Shown one piece after another: positions 1 to 11,572 of a DNA stretch of 64,000 nucleotides (the stretch's first letter is position 1; each line of letters starts with the position of its first letter). The translations under genes and the position numbers were made by a program. The stretch lies in the NCBI RefSeq assembly GCF_032452875.1, contig NC_083897.1, forward strand, positions 10,584,854 through 10,648,853, written 5' to 3'. The stretch is from Bos javanicus (taxonomy: Eukaryota; Chordata; Mammalia; Artiodactyla; Bovidae). The notes below the pieces were generated by a model. The model was given only the letters and a program-made list of their open reading frames with translations, did no database searches and was not told the DNA's origin.

Positions 1-438
1 GTTAAGGCTATGGTTTTTCCAGTAGTCATGTATGGATGTGAGAGTTGGAGCTGAGTGTGGAAGAATTGATGCTTTTGAACTGTGGTGTTGGAGAACACTC
101 TTGAGAGTCTCTTGGACTGCAAGGAGATCCAATCAGTCTATCCTAAAGGAGATCAGTCCTGAGTGTTCATTGGAAAGACTAATGTTCAAGGGGAAACTCC
201 AATACTTTGGCTACCTGATGCAAAGAGCTGACTCAATTGAAAGGACCCTGATGCTAGGAAGATTGAAGGTGAGAGGAGAAGGGGACTACAGAGGATGAGA
301 TGGTTGGATGGCATCACCAACTCAATGAGCGTGAGTAAACTCTAAGAGTTGGTGATGGACAGGGAGGCCTGGTGTGCTGCAGCCCATGGAGTTGCAAAGT
401 GTCGGACAGGACTGAGCGACTGAACTGAACTGAACTGA
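1..438 (+). mobile_element. BovB (RTE) LINE, 3' end, 5' part outside window
   Basis: This is the 3' end of a BovB retrotransposon in sense orientation, ending in the typical run of GAACT units. Positions 32-298 keep one frame of the ORF2 C-terminal region (residues [21 protein letters not shown]), but the frame is lost on both sides, so this is a dead fragment. It matches the other BovB ends at 19517-20044 and 53600-54121 in this window. The element begins before base 1. Confidence 0.93.
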
Positions 439-888
439 TAGTCTAAAAATGATTTATCCTTAAAACCAGTGGAATTTTGTAAACTTTTGATATGTGAAGT
501 TAGAAGGAAACTTAGAGATCTATTATTACTACTAGTATATTAAATGATATGAGACAATACCACAAAGGTACTTGTAGAGATAAATTATGAAAATATTAAC
601 CCCATAAGAATATTTTAAACTGATCCAATCACCATTAAAGACAGGACTCCTATTTTAGAATAAAAGGATGGAATTTATGTTGAGAGAAATAATTCAAAAG
701 TTAGATATAGATAAATACACAAAGCTAATGACTGTTGGATTTTTTATTAATTTTGAATATGTGAAATTAGCCTTCAAATGATGCAACTATAAAGAAGCAA
801 TTGAGCAAATTATAGTATCTTCACTTGAATGACCATTATGCAGCAATCAAAATGGCTATGATAACAATTAATAAGATGCTAAAAATAT
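439..888. other. unassigned AT-rich stretch
   Basis: I see no gene, RNA or recognisable repeat here. Stop codons are frequent in all frames. Confidence 0.6.
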
Positions 889-1332
889 CAGTTCAGTTCA
901 GTTCAGTTGCTCAGTCATATCCAACTCCTTGTGACCTCATGGACTGCAGTACACCAGCCTTCCCTGTCCATCACCAACACAGAGAGCTTACTCAAACTCA
1001 TGTCCATTGAGTCAGTGATGCCATCCAACCATCTCATCCTCTGTAATCTCCTTCTCCTGCCCTCAATATTTCCCAGCATCAGGGTCTTTTCCAATGAGTC
1101 AATTCTTCCCATCAGGTGGTCAAAGTATTGGAACTTCAGCTACAACATTAGTCCTTCCAATGAATAGTCAGGACTGATTTCCTTTAGGATTGACTGGTTG
1201 GATTTCCTTGCTGTCCAAGGGACTCTCAAGAGTCTTCTCCAACACCACAGTTCAAAAGCATCAATTCTTCTGTGCTCAGTTTTCTTTATAGTCCAGCTCC
1301 TACATCCATACATGACTACTGGAAAAGCCATA
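889..1332 (-). mobile_element. BovB LINE 3' end, antisense
   Basis: The stretch starts with repeated TTCAG units, the reverse complement of the BovB 3' terminus, and runs through the ORF2 C-terminal region to a point homologous to the ..VVMYG.. segment. Minus-strand frames at 915-1112 and 1140-1300 are its broken coding remnants ([10 protein letters not shown]). It is 5'-truncated. Confidence 0.93.
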
Positions 1333-1372
1333 TAATTAATGCTTAATAAGGATGATACTTTTAGTATGATGT

Positions 1373-1580
1373 TGGGCTTTCCTTGTTGCTCAGTCAGTAA
1401 AGAATCTGGCTGCAGTGCAAGAGACCTGGGTTCTATCCCTGGGTTGGGAAGATCCCTGGAGAAGGAAATGGTGACCCATTCCAGTATCCTTGCCTGGGAA
1501 ATATCATGGACAGAGGAGCCTGGTGGGCTGCAGTCCATAGGGTTGCAAAGAGTCGGGAATGACTGAGCAACTTACAGTTA
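1373..1580 (+). mobile_element. Bov-tA SINE
   Basis: This is a tRNA-Glu-derived ruminant SINE. The head (GGGCTTTCCTTGTTGCTCAG) carries the pol III A-box region, the B-box-like part is GGTTCTATCC, and the body has the CCAGTATCCTTGCCTGG core and the GAGCCTGGTGGGCTGCAG block. It is non-coding. Confidence 0.93.
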
Positions 1581-1594
1581 TTTAAACATATTAA

Positions 1595-1811
1595 TGGGGC
1601 TTCCATGGTGACTCAGATGGTAAAGAATCTGACTGCAATGCAGGAGACCCGGGTTTGATCCCTGGATCAGGAATATCCCCTGGAGAAGGAAATGGTGACC
1701 CATTCCAGTATTCTTGCCTGGAAAATCCTATGGACAGAGAAGCCTGGTGGGCTGTAGTCCATAGGGTTGCAAACAGTCGGACACAACTGAGCAACAAACA
1801 ATTTCACTTTG
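1595..1811 (+). mobile_element. Bov-tA SINE
   Basis: This is a second full-length Bov-tA 15 bp after the previous one and in the same orientation, with the head GGGGCTTCCATGGTGACTCAG and the B-box GGGTTTGATCC. The two copies differ at many sites, so they are probably independent insertions, not a tandem duplication. Confidence 0.93.
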
Positions 1812-2098
1812 TTTTTGAAAGATATGTATGGAGAGAACACACAAACCTAATGGCTAAAGTGTTAGAACCTTAGATTATAATGATTTCTTTCCTTCTATTT
1901 TTTAAATTTCCTATAGTTTTTATTCTATTATTCATGGTTAGCTTTTAAAAACAAACTTGGAGGGAGGGATGTATGCTTGAATGTTCTTCCCATTATATAA
2001 ATAGTACAAATTTGGGGATGGTAAGTACTTGCTGCAACACAGGTGGTATTAAATGTGTAACTATTTCTGTTTGGCTTCATTTTTCTGGAACATATAGA

Positions 2099-2269
2099 TG
2101 CTATGCTAAGTTGCTTCAGTCGTGTCTGACTCTGTGCGACCCCATAGACGGCAGCCCACCAGGCTCAGCCATCTCTGGGATCCTCCAGGCAAGAATACTG
2201 GAGTGGGTTGCCATTTCCTTCTCCAATGCATGACAGTGAAAAGTGAAAGTGAAGTCGCCTCAGTCAAAT
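2099..2269 (-). mobile_element. Bov-A2 SINE, antisense, partial
   Basis: The CGTGTCTGACTCTGTGCGACC and CTGGAGTGGGTTGCCATTTCC blocks followed by the GTGAAAAGTGAAAGTGAAG linker identify one monomer and the linker of the dimeric Bov-A2 SINE. The second monomer is missing. Confidence 0.85.
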
Positions 2270-2447
2270 TCTCAGTTTCAATGTTAAAGGCAGAAACAAA
2301 TTATTTTGATGGGTCACCGTTGATGAGTCACTATTATCTATACACGCATTTTAAACATTTTTCATGTTCTCACTGAAATTGGAATGTATAATAATCTTGA
2401 ATAAATCCATTGAAAAGTATTAATTGAGTACCTTTTTCAGTGTTAAC

Positions 2448-2660
2448 TGAACTTCCCTGATAGCTCAGATGGTAAAAAGTCTGCCTGCAGTGCAGGAGAC
2501 CTGGTTTGATCCCTGGGTTGGGAATATCCCTTGGAGAAGGAAATGGTAACCCACTCCAGTATTGTTGCCTGAAGAATTCCATGGACAGAAGAGCCTGGTG
2601 GGCTACAGTGCATGGGGTCACAAAGAGTCAGACACTACTGAGCGAATAACACTTTCTTCT
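2448..2660 (+). mobile_element. Bov-tA SINE with target-site duplication
   Basis: A full-length Bov-tA is flanked by 12-bp direct repeats with one mismatch: TTCAGTGTTAAC at 2436-2447 and TTCAGCGTTAAC at 2661-2672. These mark the insertion. Confidence 0.93.
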
Positions 2661-2725
2661 TTCAGCGTTAACACTTTAAGTACATCTACAAGTAAGAACC
2701 AACTTAATGCTTAGCCTGAGCTGTT

Positions 2726-2830
2726 CATCTTACTGGCTTTGGTATCAGGATGACGGTAGCCTTGTAAAATGAGTTTAGGAGTATTCCATTCTTTTTAATT
2801 TTTTGTAAGAGTTTGAAAAAGGGTAAATGT
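2726..2830 (-). mobile_element. old L1 ORF2 fragment, antisense
   Basis: The segment GGTATCAGGATGACGGTAGCC followed by AAAATGAGTTTAGGAG resembles the reverse complement of an L1 ORF2 coding segment. No open frame remains. Confidence 0.55.
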
Positions 2831-4833
2831 TTCAAATGTATGTGAAAGCCTAAAAAACAATGAGGAAAGAAATGGACTCCAAACTAGTAAATATTGAACA
2901 TGAAAACATTAACAATAAAAATCTGAAAAAAAATCACCTCACTGCAAGTTAAGTATAAGTCAAAACAATTAGATACCTTAAAAACCTATTAGACTAACAA
3001 AAACAATTAATATATTAACAAGGATGGCAGAAAGTAGAAATTCATTATTGATAAGAAAGTAAGTTCGTAAAAATTTTAGGGAGGGAATTTGGTTATACAC
3101 ATATTTAACCTGATTATTCTGAATTTATTAGATAATCCTAAATCAATGATATATAGTCTGAATATCCAAAATGCTTATATAGAACTCCATTCTTAACACA
3201 CACACACACACACAGTGAGAGAAATATGACGTTACCAGTGCTTATACCTGGGAAGTATTTTGTGGTTGGATTACCTTTCTTCTTTATTAACTAATTCTAA
3301 CAATAATTATATATTACTTCCATAAAAGTAAAACCATTCTCATTTCAAAAAATAATTTATATTATCCAAACAGATTGATCTTTGATAACACTTCTTAATC
3401 ATGGAAAAATGTTCAAGGTGCATTCATGCACATGCCATTTTTGCTTCACAGTTGTTCCATAAATTGATTTGAGCTGGAATACTCATTAGTTTCATTTTAC
3501 AAAATGAATGATTTCCCAAGAAAATCATTCCAATTTTATTTTAATGTGAACCACAGTGTGAAAAGAGAAAAGATAGACAAACACATGGCATTACGATTAA
3601 ATTTGCTTCTTTGATGCTTCAGATTTTAAGGATATTTTGCAATCAACAGTGGCCTCTATGAAGTAATCAAGAGTTTTCACCCTGGTCGATTTCAACTTAC
3701 ATTTGACCAAGGTACTCTTTTCTTCTAATAGTAAACTTCTGTTAATTTAAGAGAAAATTTGACAGGCAGGTTTGAGCAAGTTTCCATGAATTCATCCAAA
3801 CATTAACCGCAAGCTGTACTATAATATAAATTCGCATTTTCCCCATCATCTTGGTATATTGATTTAAGTACTTAATAAATATGCATAATTTACATTTCTA
3901 AGGCTTAATAAATTGAGTTAAACCAAAATGATTTGAGGTAAATGTGATTTTCATCTCTTATTTTTAGTTCCCTGTCAGGTCATACATTAATTCACTAAAT
4001 GGACAGTGAGCAGAAAATTTCTTATTCAGAGTGGCTAAAATATACTATTTATATTAATGACTTAATAACATTTAAATAAGTCTTCTAATGCGCCAGATGA
4101 AAGCCAAGTTCTGTTTTTAAAAGATGAGAAAATTCAAAAATAGCAGAGAAAATAAACAGAAGATTTAAAAATATGCTAAACCTGCACCAATATAAAATCT
4201 ACTTTCATCTGAAACATGAAGGAAAAGCCACAACTAAGTCATACAAGAACCCAAAGTCTGATGAGTAACCAGAATAAAATCTCACAGAGCTATGTGTCTA
4301 CTTTATTCTTTACTATCTATAACCTACTTTAATAGGTATTTTAAATTTAAAATTATATAAATATTCAACAAAGTTTATTTCACAGTAAACATGCCCTATT
4401 CTCAGTAGAAAATAAATGAATTTCTTCAGTTTATATGTACCTTCTATTTTCATTTCATGGAGGATTGATCTTTTCTCATTTTTTCAATAATGTCATAGAC
4501 ATTTTAGAAAGACAGAGTTTAGGCATACAGATTGAGAATGTAGGGGAAAATTGTTGTAATAAGAGGACCATAGTTCAAGACCTCAACCTCCTTCCAAGTG
4601 TGTGATTAACTTAGCTATCCCCCATACCATTATTGACGGGGAAACCCTATGGTAATTCTTTATGGAGCATTTAAAAGATTTTATTGGGGACTTTCTTATG
4701 CTAATTTGTACCTTGCCAGTACCACAACTATTACCACTCTTTCCAGTTTCAAGGGTAGGATCAATCTATCCTGACTATAGAGAGAATAGAATATTCAGTG
4801 TAATTAATCTAACACACTATTGAAAATGCTTTG
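2831..4833. other. unassigned, partly L1-like, with a short (CA)n
   Basis: Positions about 2910-3250 have weak L1 ORF2 3'-region character in + orientation (TAAGTCAAAACAATTAGATACC, then GGATGGCAGAAAG). A (CA)10 tract lies at 3195-3214. From about 3250 to 4833 I see only AT-rich DNA with no gene or repeat I can name. Confidence 0.45.
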
Positions 4834-4841
4834 GAAAATTT

Positions 4842-5493
4842 CAGTTCAGTTCAGTTCACTCGCTCAGTCGTGTCTGACTCTATGCGACCCCGTGAACCGC
4901 AGCACACAAGGCCTCCCTGTCCATCACCAACTGCCGGAGTCTACCCAAACCCATGTCCATTGAGTCGGTGATGCCATCCAACCATCTCATCCTCTGTCGT
5001 CCCCTTCTCCTCCTGCCCTCAATCCTTCCCAGCATCAGGGGCTTTTCCAATGAGTCAGCTCTTTGCATCAGGTGGCCAAAGTATTGGAGTTTCAGCTTCA
5101 ACATCAGTCCTTCCAATGAACACCCAGGACTGATCTCCTTTAGGATGGATTGGTTGGATCTCCTTGAAGTCCAAGGGACTCTCTAGAGTCTTCTCCAACA
5201 CCACAGTTCAAAAGCATCATTTCTTCGGCACTCAGCTTTCTTTATAGTCCAAATCTTACATCCATACATGACCACTGGAAAAACCATAGCCTTGACTAGA
5301 TGGACCTTTGTTGACAAAGGAATGTCTCTGCTTTGTAATATGCTATCTAGGTTGGTCATAACTTTCCTTCCAAGGAGTAAGTGTCTTTTAACTTCATGGC
5401 TGCAGTCACCATCTGCAGTGATTTTGGAGCCCCCAAAAATAAAGTCAGCCATTGTTTCCACTGTTTCCCCATCTATTTGCCAAAATCACTGTA
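4842..5493 (-). mobile_element. BovB LINE 3' end, antisense, with TSD
   Basis: This 5'-truncated BovB begins with TTCAG units and runs to the region homologous to GSKITADGDCSHE. Two minus-strand frames survive (4880-5116 and 5183-5461), separated by a frameshift, with motifs such as [15 protein letters not shown]. Flanking GAAAATTT at 4834-4841 and 5494-5501 is the probable target-site duplication. Confidence 0.93.
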
Positions 5494-6983
5494 GAAAATT
5501 TAATACTAAATAAAAATAAATTTTAAAACCTTAACTTTTAGCAAAGATTAACAAAATCATAAAAATGAATATATACTTTTAAAGTAAACTCGCATACTAT
5601 GATAAAGAAAGATTAATTCACTTTCTATTTTTCTTTATGAATCAATATTGCTTTCCATTTTTTCAGTAATGTAATGTTATATGTCATTTATACCACAATT
5701 TTTAAAAAAAGGAATAAAAAAAAAATTTTCCTTGTCCTTTAGAATTAAGTCCAGCTGCAAAGACAAACATGCCCTCAAATTATAATAAGATAAATCCAAT
5801 AACAGGATAAAATATACAGTGACCTGATAACACTGAAGATGATGTGAGTAAAGAAATAGGAAAGACTTCAGAGATGACATGGTACTTGGTATACATCTTG
5901 AAGCTTGATTAAACTTCTAGGTGCATAAGAAGATGGATAAATAATCCAAGCAAAGGATAACATTTTGAATTGTTTTTTATTTAATTAATTTTTATTAAAC
6001 TTGAATATTTCCATTTGTTTATGAGTTCATTTTTCTGTTTGAAAATAATTCACTTATAGAATACTTTTAAAATATGTACTATGTGCTAGGAGCTAATGAT
6101 AAAGCATTAACTAAGATGAAGCCCTACTCTTCAAAGATTATGTAGCTTGAGGTATTTGTCATTTTATTGATTTTTAAGAATACTGTATGTATTAAGGAAA
6201 ATATCCCTTCATCATATAAAGGAAAATTTTTCCCAATTTTTTATCAGCCTTTCAATTTTTTTAAATTATTTTTCTTTTCTATTTTTTATCTTTTGATGTC
6301 AAGTTATTCAAATGTTAAACATCAATGGAATTTTAAAATTGTCTCTTAAGGATTTCCCTACTCCAAATTAATGTTAACTTTTATCTATTACTTTCCTTTT
6401 AAGAGATAATTTTTGAAATGTATAAAACATGAATATAAAAAATATCCCAACAGTTCCTGTGCCCTCCACTCCCCAATACATGGAAATAAACTTTATCTAT
6501 TGGGATTCATCATTTTGAGCCACACACAAGCACACACACACATACACATTACAGTTGGTTTTGTTTTTGTTTTCATGCAAAACAGAGCCTTATGAACATT
6601 GTTTTCATTAAAATATGAGAAGTCAGAGTCAAATAAGGATTAGGTAAAAACTCAGCCAGGTAAAAAAATGAGTTTATAATCTTTATAACTGTTTGTGCAT
6701 CTTAGGACAACAAAAGGTCAGCCAGAGTAGGAGCATCTTAGCAGTCTGCAGGGCCCCTGCTTTTCCATAGCACAAGCTGGTACCAGGTGTGGAGAGTTGT
6801 AGGATCCTTTCTCTGTATTACCTGTGCACCTGGTCTTTTTCCCAGACTGGCTGATAGATCAAGACTGGCCTGCTATCTTATAACTGTTTCCAAGTCCAGT
6901 CACTGTGAGCCAGGAGGCCTCTCCCAATTACTTCTAAAGTACAGAGGTATGAGGGGAAGAGTGAGTCTTATTCTTTACGTTGC
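5494..6983. other. unassigned AT-rich stretch with a possible L2 scrap
   Basis: Positions about 6065-6145 (ATGTGCTAGGAGCTAATGAT.. AAGATGAAGCCC) resemble a decayed L2-type repeat end. A short imperfect CA-rich tract lies at 6522-6548. Otherwise I see nothing; frames here are short and compositionally non-coding. Confidence 0.45.
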
Positions 6984-7199
6984 TTGCATGCTAATTCGCT
7001 TCAGTGGTGTCTGACTCTTTGCGACCCTATGGATTGTAACCCATGGGGCTCCTCTGTCCATAGGATTCTCCAGGCAAGGATACTGGAGTGGGTTGCCATT
7101 TCCTTCTCCAGGGCATCTTCCCGACCCAGGGATTGAACGAACCCACATCTCTTATACTGACAGGAGGATTCTTTACCCACTGAGCCACCTCAGAAGTCC
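6984..7199 (-). mobile_element. Bov-tA SINE, antisense
   Basis: A full-length antisense Bov-tA. The SINE head is read at the right end as TGAGCCACCTCAGAAGTCC, and the core CCAGGCAAGGATACTGGAG is present. Confidence 0.92.
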
Positions 7200-7231
7200 T
7201 GACTCCATTTAAGTTTGAGTAGTTTGCTAGA

Positions 7232-7505
7232 GGAGAAGGCAATGACAACCCACTCCAGTACTCTTGCCTGGTAGATCCCATTGGTGGAGGAGCCTGGTAG
7301 GCTGCAGTCCATGGGGTCGCAAAGAGTCAGACATGACAGAGCGACTTCACTTTCACTTTCATGCACTGGAGAAGGAAATGGCAACCCACTCCAGTGTTCT
7401 TGCCTGGAGAATCCCAGGGACGGGGGAGCCTGGTGGGCTGCCATCTATGGGGTCACACAGGGTCAGATACGACTGAAGCGACTTAGCAGCAGCAGCAGCA
7501 GCAAC
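7232..7505 (+). mobile_element. Bov-A2 SINE with 11-bp TSD
   Basis: A complete dimer: first monomer GGAGAAGGCAATGACAACCC, linker CACTTTCACTTTCATGCACTGG, second monomer, and (AGC)n tail. The duplication AGTTTGCTAGA lies at 7221-7231 and 7506-7516. It interrupts LTR copy A. Confidence 0.96.
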
Positions 7506-7555
7506 AGTTTGCTAGAACTGCTCACAGAACTCTGGAAAACCTGTTTATTCACTAG

Positions 7556-7773
7556 GTTGTTGTTGTTTAGTTGCTAAGTTGTATCTGACTCTTTTGTGAC
7601 CCCCATGGACTGTAGCCTGCCAGGCTCCTCTGTCCATGGGATTCTCCAGGCAAGAATACTGGAGTGGGTTGCCATTTCCTTCTCCAGGGGATCTTCTCGG
7701 CCCAGGGACTGAACCTGTGTCTCCTGCATTGGCAAGGTAGATTCTTTACTACTAAGCCACTAGGGAAGCCCAC
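7556..7773 (-). mobile_element. Bov-tA SINE, antisense, with TSD
   Basis: A full-length antisense copy with the short tail GTTGTTGTTGTT on the left and the SINE head at 7755-7773. TCACTAG flanks it at 7549-7555 and 7774-7780. It interrupts LTR copy A. Confidence 0.93.
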
Positions 7774-8197
7774 TCACTAGATTACCAGATACAAATCAAT
7801 AATCAGAAGAAGAAATACATAGATCTGAGGTCTGGAACAAAGGAGCTTCTGTCCTCATGGGAGCTCATGGCTTTGGCATGGGGTACAAGGAAGTTTCCAG
7901 TTCCCCTATGTGGAAATTCTTCAAAAAGTGTTAAAAAGCTGTCATTTGAAGTTTTTGTGAAGGTTTCATTACTTAGTCATAATTGACTATATCATTGGCC
8001 AATGGCAATTGCTTCAATTTCAAGTGCCTCTACCCTCCCCAGAAATCAGGAGATTGGACTAAAAGTTCCAACTCTCTAATCACATGGTTTGTTCTCCTAG
8101 CAAACAGCTCCCACCCTTGGATGGGAACCAAAGTCACTTCCTGGGAAGTGGTTTCAGGAACTGAGGACAAGAAACAAAATATTATCCCATTGCTCTT

Positions 8198-8505
8198 TTT
8201 TTTTTTATTTTTTTTTTTTAATTTTATTTTATTTTTAAAACTTTACAATATTGTATTAGTTTTGCCAAATATCTAAATGAATCCACCACAGGTATACCTG
8301 TGTTCCCCATCGTGAACCCTCCTCCCTCCTCCCTCCCCATACCCTCCCTCTGGGTCGTCCCAGTGCACCAGCCCCAAGCATCCAGTATCGCGCATCGAAC
8401 CTGGACTGGCGACTCGTTTCATACATGATATTATACATGTTTCAATGCCATTCTCCCAAATCTCCCCACCCTCTCCCTCTCCCACAGAGTCCATAAGACT
8501 GATCT
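8198..8505 (-). mobile_element. ruminant L1 3' UTR end, antisense, with TSD
   Basis: The left end is the poly(T) of a poly(A) tail, followed by the ruminant L1 3' UTR landmarks AAATGAATCCACCACAGGTA, CCTCCCTCCTCCCTCCCC and CCCCAAGCATCCAGTATCG. TTGCTCTT occurs at 8190-8197 and 8506-8513. It is heavily 5'-truncated, with no coding sequence left. It interrupts LTR copy A. Confidence 0.93.
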
Positions 8506-8650
8506 TTGCTCTTATCACTCAGGAAATCCCCAGGGTTTGGGGAGCTGTGAACCAGGAACCATGAATAAAGACCATGGTCATCTGAATGACCAAATATATT
8601 TTTCCTGTAAACCATAATATCTCAATATCTATAAATCCAACAATTCTGTC

Positions 8651-9175
8651 TTTTCAGGACTATGGAAATATGTGTAGAGTTTAGTCTTTCTATATGCCTG
8701 CAATAGATAATATTATTTCAATAAGATTTCCTTTTATTTTATCATTTATTTCTTTAATACACTCAATATTCTTGAACTTAGCAAATCAAATGCTGAACTA
8801 AAAACAAATTATATAATATCACAACAATGAACTACAAATTTTTGATTTATTAATTTTGTCTATACTTCCATTTGATTCTTCCCAAATAGCCATTCTATCT
8901 AGATATTCTATACAAATATATAAAGTGATCCAATTTAACTCACAGCAAACCCTCACATTTCACTGTGCCTTACACCTGTGATTACAAACTAATTTTGGGT
9001 CTGTAATGTAAACTTTATTTTAAAAATTAGGATCTGAATCTCAAAATAAATCCTCATTTCAGAAGCTACTCAATATGTCAAAATAGTCACTTGTTCTTTT
9101 TTATTCTCAAGTCTTTAGAATGCAAAATTTTTATGCATGCAATATTATGTTTTTGTAATAACAGTTTTAGGTACT
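8651..9175. other. unassigned AT-rich stretch
   Basis: No gene, RNA or repeat that I recognise. Confidence 0.6.
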
Positions 9176-9286
9176 GTTATGGACTAGATTGTGGCTCCCT
9201 CACAATGTTCATATGTTGAAACCTTAATCCCCAATGTGACTGATTTAGAGATAGCCTCTTTAAGGGAGTAATTAAGGTTAACTAGC

Positions 9287-9489
9287 CAACTCATTGGAAA
9301 AGACCCTGATGCTGGGAAAGACTGAAGACAGAAGGAGAAGGGGATGACAGAGGATAAGATAGTTGGGTGACATCACCAACTCAATGGACATGACTTTGAG
9401 CAAACTCTGGGAGATAGTGATGGACAGGGAATCCTGGTGTCTGCAGTCCATGGGATCGCAGAGTCAGACAGGACTTAGTGACTGAACAA
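9287..9489 (+). mobile_element. short BovB 3' end
   Basis: This starts in the segment corresponding to SLEKTLMLG (CATTGGAAAAGACCCTGATGC) and ends in GACTGAACAACAA, the BovB 3' terminus. It is about 200 bp and non-coding. Confidence 0.88.
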
Positions 9490-9498
9490 CAAGATCAT

Positions 9499-9712
9499 AT
9501 GGGGGCTTCACCAGTGGCTCAGTGGTAAAGAATCTGCCTGCAATGCAGGAGACACAGGTTTGACTCCTAGGTTGGAGCAATCACCTGGAGGAAGGCATGG
9601 AAACCCACTCCAGTATCCTTGCCTGACAAATCCCATGGATAGAGGAGCCTGGTGGGCTACAGTCCATGGGGTCACAAAGAGTCAGACAGGACTGAGCCAC
9701 TAACACTTTTCA
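9499..9712 (+). mobile_element. Bov-tA SINE
   Basis: A full-length copy starting GGGGGCTTCACCAGTGGCTCAG and placed 10 bp after the short BovB end, in the same orientation. Confidence 0.92.
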
Positions 9713-9961
9713 CTCTACATACATCCAACAAGCAAAAAGTCTAAGTCATGAAAATCATCAATTTAGGAGCAGGTAATTATTAGGGCCCTAATCTGGAAAA
9801 ACTGTTGTCCTTATAAAAAGAGGAAGAGACATGAGAGCTCTCTCTCTTCACATGCACACAACAGAAGAAAGATCAAGTGAACACATTCTGGTTTTTCTTC
9901 TGAAAGCTGGGAAGAGAAATGTCACCAGAAACCGAATTTGCCAAACATTAATCTTGTATTT

Positions 9962-10236
9962 GGAGAAGGCAATGGCACCCCACTCCAGTAGTCTTGCCTG
10001 GAAACCCCATGGATGGAGAAGCCTGGTAGGCTGCAGTCCATGGGGTTGCAAAGAGTTGGACACGACTGAGCGACTTCACTTTCACTTTCACTTTTCACTT
10101 TCCTGCATTGGAGAAGGAAATGGCAACCCACTCCAGTGTTCTTGCCTGGAGAATCCCAGGGACGGGGAGCCTGGTGGGCTGCCGTCTATGGGGTCGCACA
10201 GAGTCGGACACGACTGAAGCGACTTAGCAGCAGCAG
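9962..10236 (+). mobile_element. Bov-A2 SINE with 10-bp TSD
   Basis: A complete dimer with the CACTTTCACTTTCACTTTTC linker and a short AGCAGCAG tail. TCTTGTATTT is duplicated at 9952-9961 and 10237-10246 and splits the MaLR LTR. Confidence 0.96.
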
Positions 10237-10478
10237 TCTTGTATTTGTAGCTCCAGAACTAAGAGGAAATAATCTCCTGTTTTTAAAGTCACCCAGTCTG
10301 TGGTATTCTGTTAGCATCCCCAGATGACTCATATGGGTACTAATTAGCAATATTCTGGACATATTGTATAAACAAAAGACAGGTTAAAAATGTTTCCTAT
10401 ACAGCATGTGTTCTATGTATATAATATTATTTGTCAGACAAAAGAATTTTATGTATTGCAGTATAAGAATATTATGAT

Positions 10479-10783
10479 AGGGACTTTGCTGGTAGTCCAG
10501 CAGTTAAGACTCCGCCTTCCAATACAGGGCACATGGATTCCATCCCTGTTCGGGGAACTAGGATCCCACATGCCACAGGGCAACTAAGTCTACATGCCTC
10601 AACTAGAGAGCCCACGTGTCACAAACTACAGAGCCCACGGGCTCTGGAGCCTACACACCACAAGTGGAGAGAAGCCCACACATGGAAAGGAAGAGCCTTC
10701 CTTCCTTTGCAGAGCCACATGCCGCAAAAAGGACCCCATGTGTTACAACTAAGACCTGATGCAGCCAAATAAAAAAAAATTTT
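10479..10783 (+). mobile_element. CHR-type SINE (cetartiodactyl, tRNA-derived)
   Basis: The head GGGACTTTGCTGGTAGTCCAG..TTAAGACTCC, the segment GGGGAACTAGGATCCCACATGC, and a body of repeated GCCCAC/CACAACTA phrases ending in GATGCAGCCAAATAAAAAAA are typical of CHR-2-like SINEs. Flanks AAGAATATTATGATAG and AAGAATATATGACAG form an imperfect target-site duplication. It is older than the Bov-tA copies. Confidence 0.88.
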
Positions 10784-10799
10784 TAAAGAATATATGACA

Positions 10800-11088
10800 G
10801 TTTTCCATTGATTTATACATATTAACAAAAAAGTTTTGTCTCTAGTTCAAATGTACAGAATCAAAGAATAATAATACTTATGCTGTTTATGATAGAGAAT
10901 GGTTTCCTTTTCGGAATAAAAAATAGAATGATACTCCATTAAGCATTCATACTAGAACAAACAATGGGAGATATAATTTTTAAGAAAAATTGTGAATTAA
11001 TTTTTGGATAATAATATTTTACTAGTGACTCTAATTTTACAGATGCTTTGTGATTGTTAGTAGCTCAAAGCAGAATGAATATATAAAT
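10800..11088. other. unassigned stretch
   Basis: AT-rich, no feature seen. Confidence 0.55.
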
Positions 11089-11288
11089 TCAAATTTCAGC
11101 CACTTATAATACAATGGTGACCTTGGTTAACTGACTCAAACTGTATTTGCTTCAATTTCCTCATTTGTATGATAGAAATAATAATTCCTACCTCATAGGG
11201 TTGTTATGAATAATGAGTTAATACATGGAAAGCACTTATAACAATGCCCAATACATAGCTAATACTATCATTATTGTTTTTGTTGTGA
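11089..11288 (+). mobile_element. MIR SINE
   Basis: The order TGACCTTGGTTAA, CAATTTCCTCATTTGTATGAT, ACCTCATAGGGTTGTTATGAAT, AAAGCACTTATAACAATGCC is that of a mammal-wide MIR in + orientation. Confidence 0.85.
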
Positions 11289-11572
11289 TGATTATTATTC
11301 AGATAATAATGAATTGAAATAAAGACAAAGAACTATGTGAAAGAGAAACACAATAGTAGTTATTAAAAAAAGCAAGCTGGTATAGTGATTCACACATAAT
11401 GCTCATTCATTGAAGTCTGTGTAAGTGAAAAATATCAGGAAATTGAAATGTGGGCATTAGTAGCCTAGTAAGGGGACATTTCTGGTCAAATTAGAGGTAA
11501 CCAAATGTGGAGAAACTACTCTGATGAATATTAATCACACATTGAATCAGATTGTTTCAAACATGTTTTAGG

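Larger units (their letters stand above)
7200..8650 (-). mobile_element. old LTR (copy A of an ERVL-like family), triply interrupted
   Basis: The pieces at 7200-7231, 7506-7555, 7774-8197 and 8514-8650 join into one repeat that also occurs at 21352-22312 and 25985-26760. Shared landmarks are CTAGAAC..CTCACAGAACTC, TTTCATTACTTAGTCAT, AAAGTTCCAACTCTCTAATCACATGG and TCACTCAGGAAAT followed by AAAGACC..CAAATATAT. On the minus strand it has LTR-like organisation. Bov-A2, Bov-tA and L1 copies were inserted into it later. The exact family name is uncertain. Confidence 0.6.
9176..10330 (+). mobile_element. ERVL-MaLR LTR, interrupted by three younger elements
   Basis: The left end GTTATGGACTAGATTGTGGC..CATATGTTGAAACC, the middle TTGTCCTTATAAAAAGAGGAAGAGAC and the right end AGTCACCCAGTCTGTGGTATTCTGTTA are MaLR LTR landmarks and resemble the LTR at 32646-33058. 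BovB (9287-9489), Bov-tA (9499-9712) and Bov-A2 (9962-10236) lie inside it. Confidence 0.8.

Noticed and set aside
1373..1460. Bov-tA heads as functional tRNA genes
   Set aside because: They keep A- and B-box-like segments of a tRNA-derived SINE but lack an acceptor stem and 3' half, so they are SINE promoters.
7490..7505. (AGC)n runs as trinucleotide-repeat loci or CRISPR-like spacing
   Set aside because: They are Bov-A2 tails. No regularly spaced repeats with unique spacers exist in the window.
7281..7577. Open frames inside SINEs (for example GNPLQCSCLENP, QEYWSGLPFPSPGD)
   Set aside because: These recur in every Bov-tA/Bov-A2 copy in several frames and on both strands. SINEs are non-coding.
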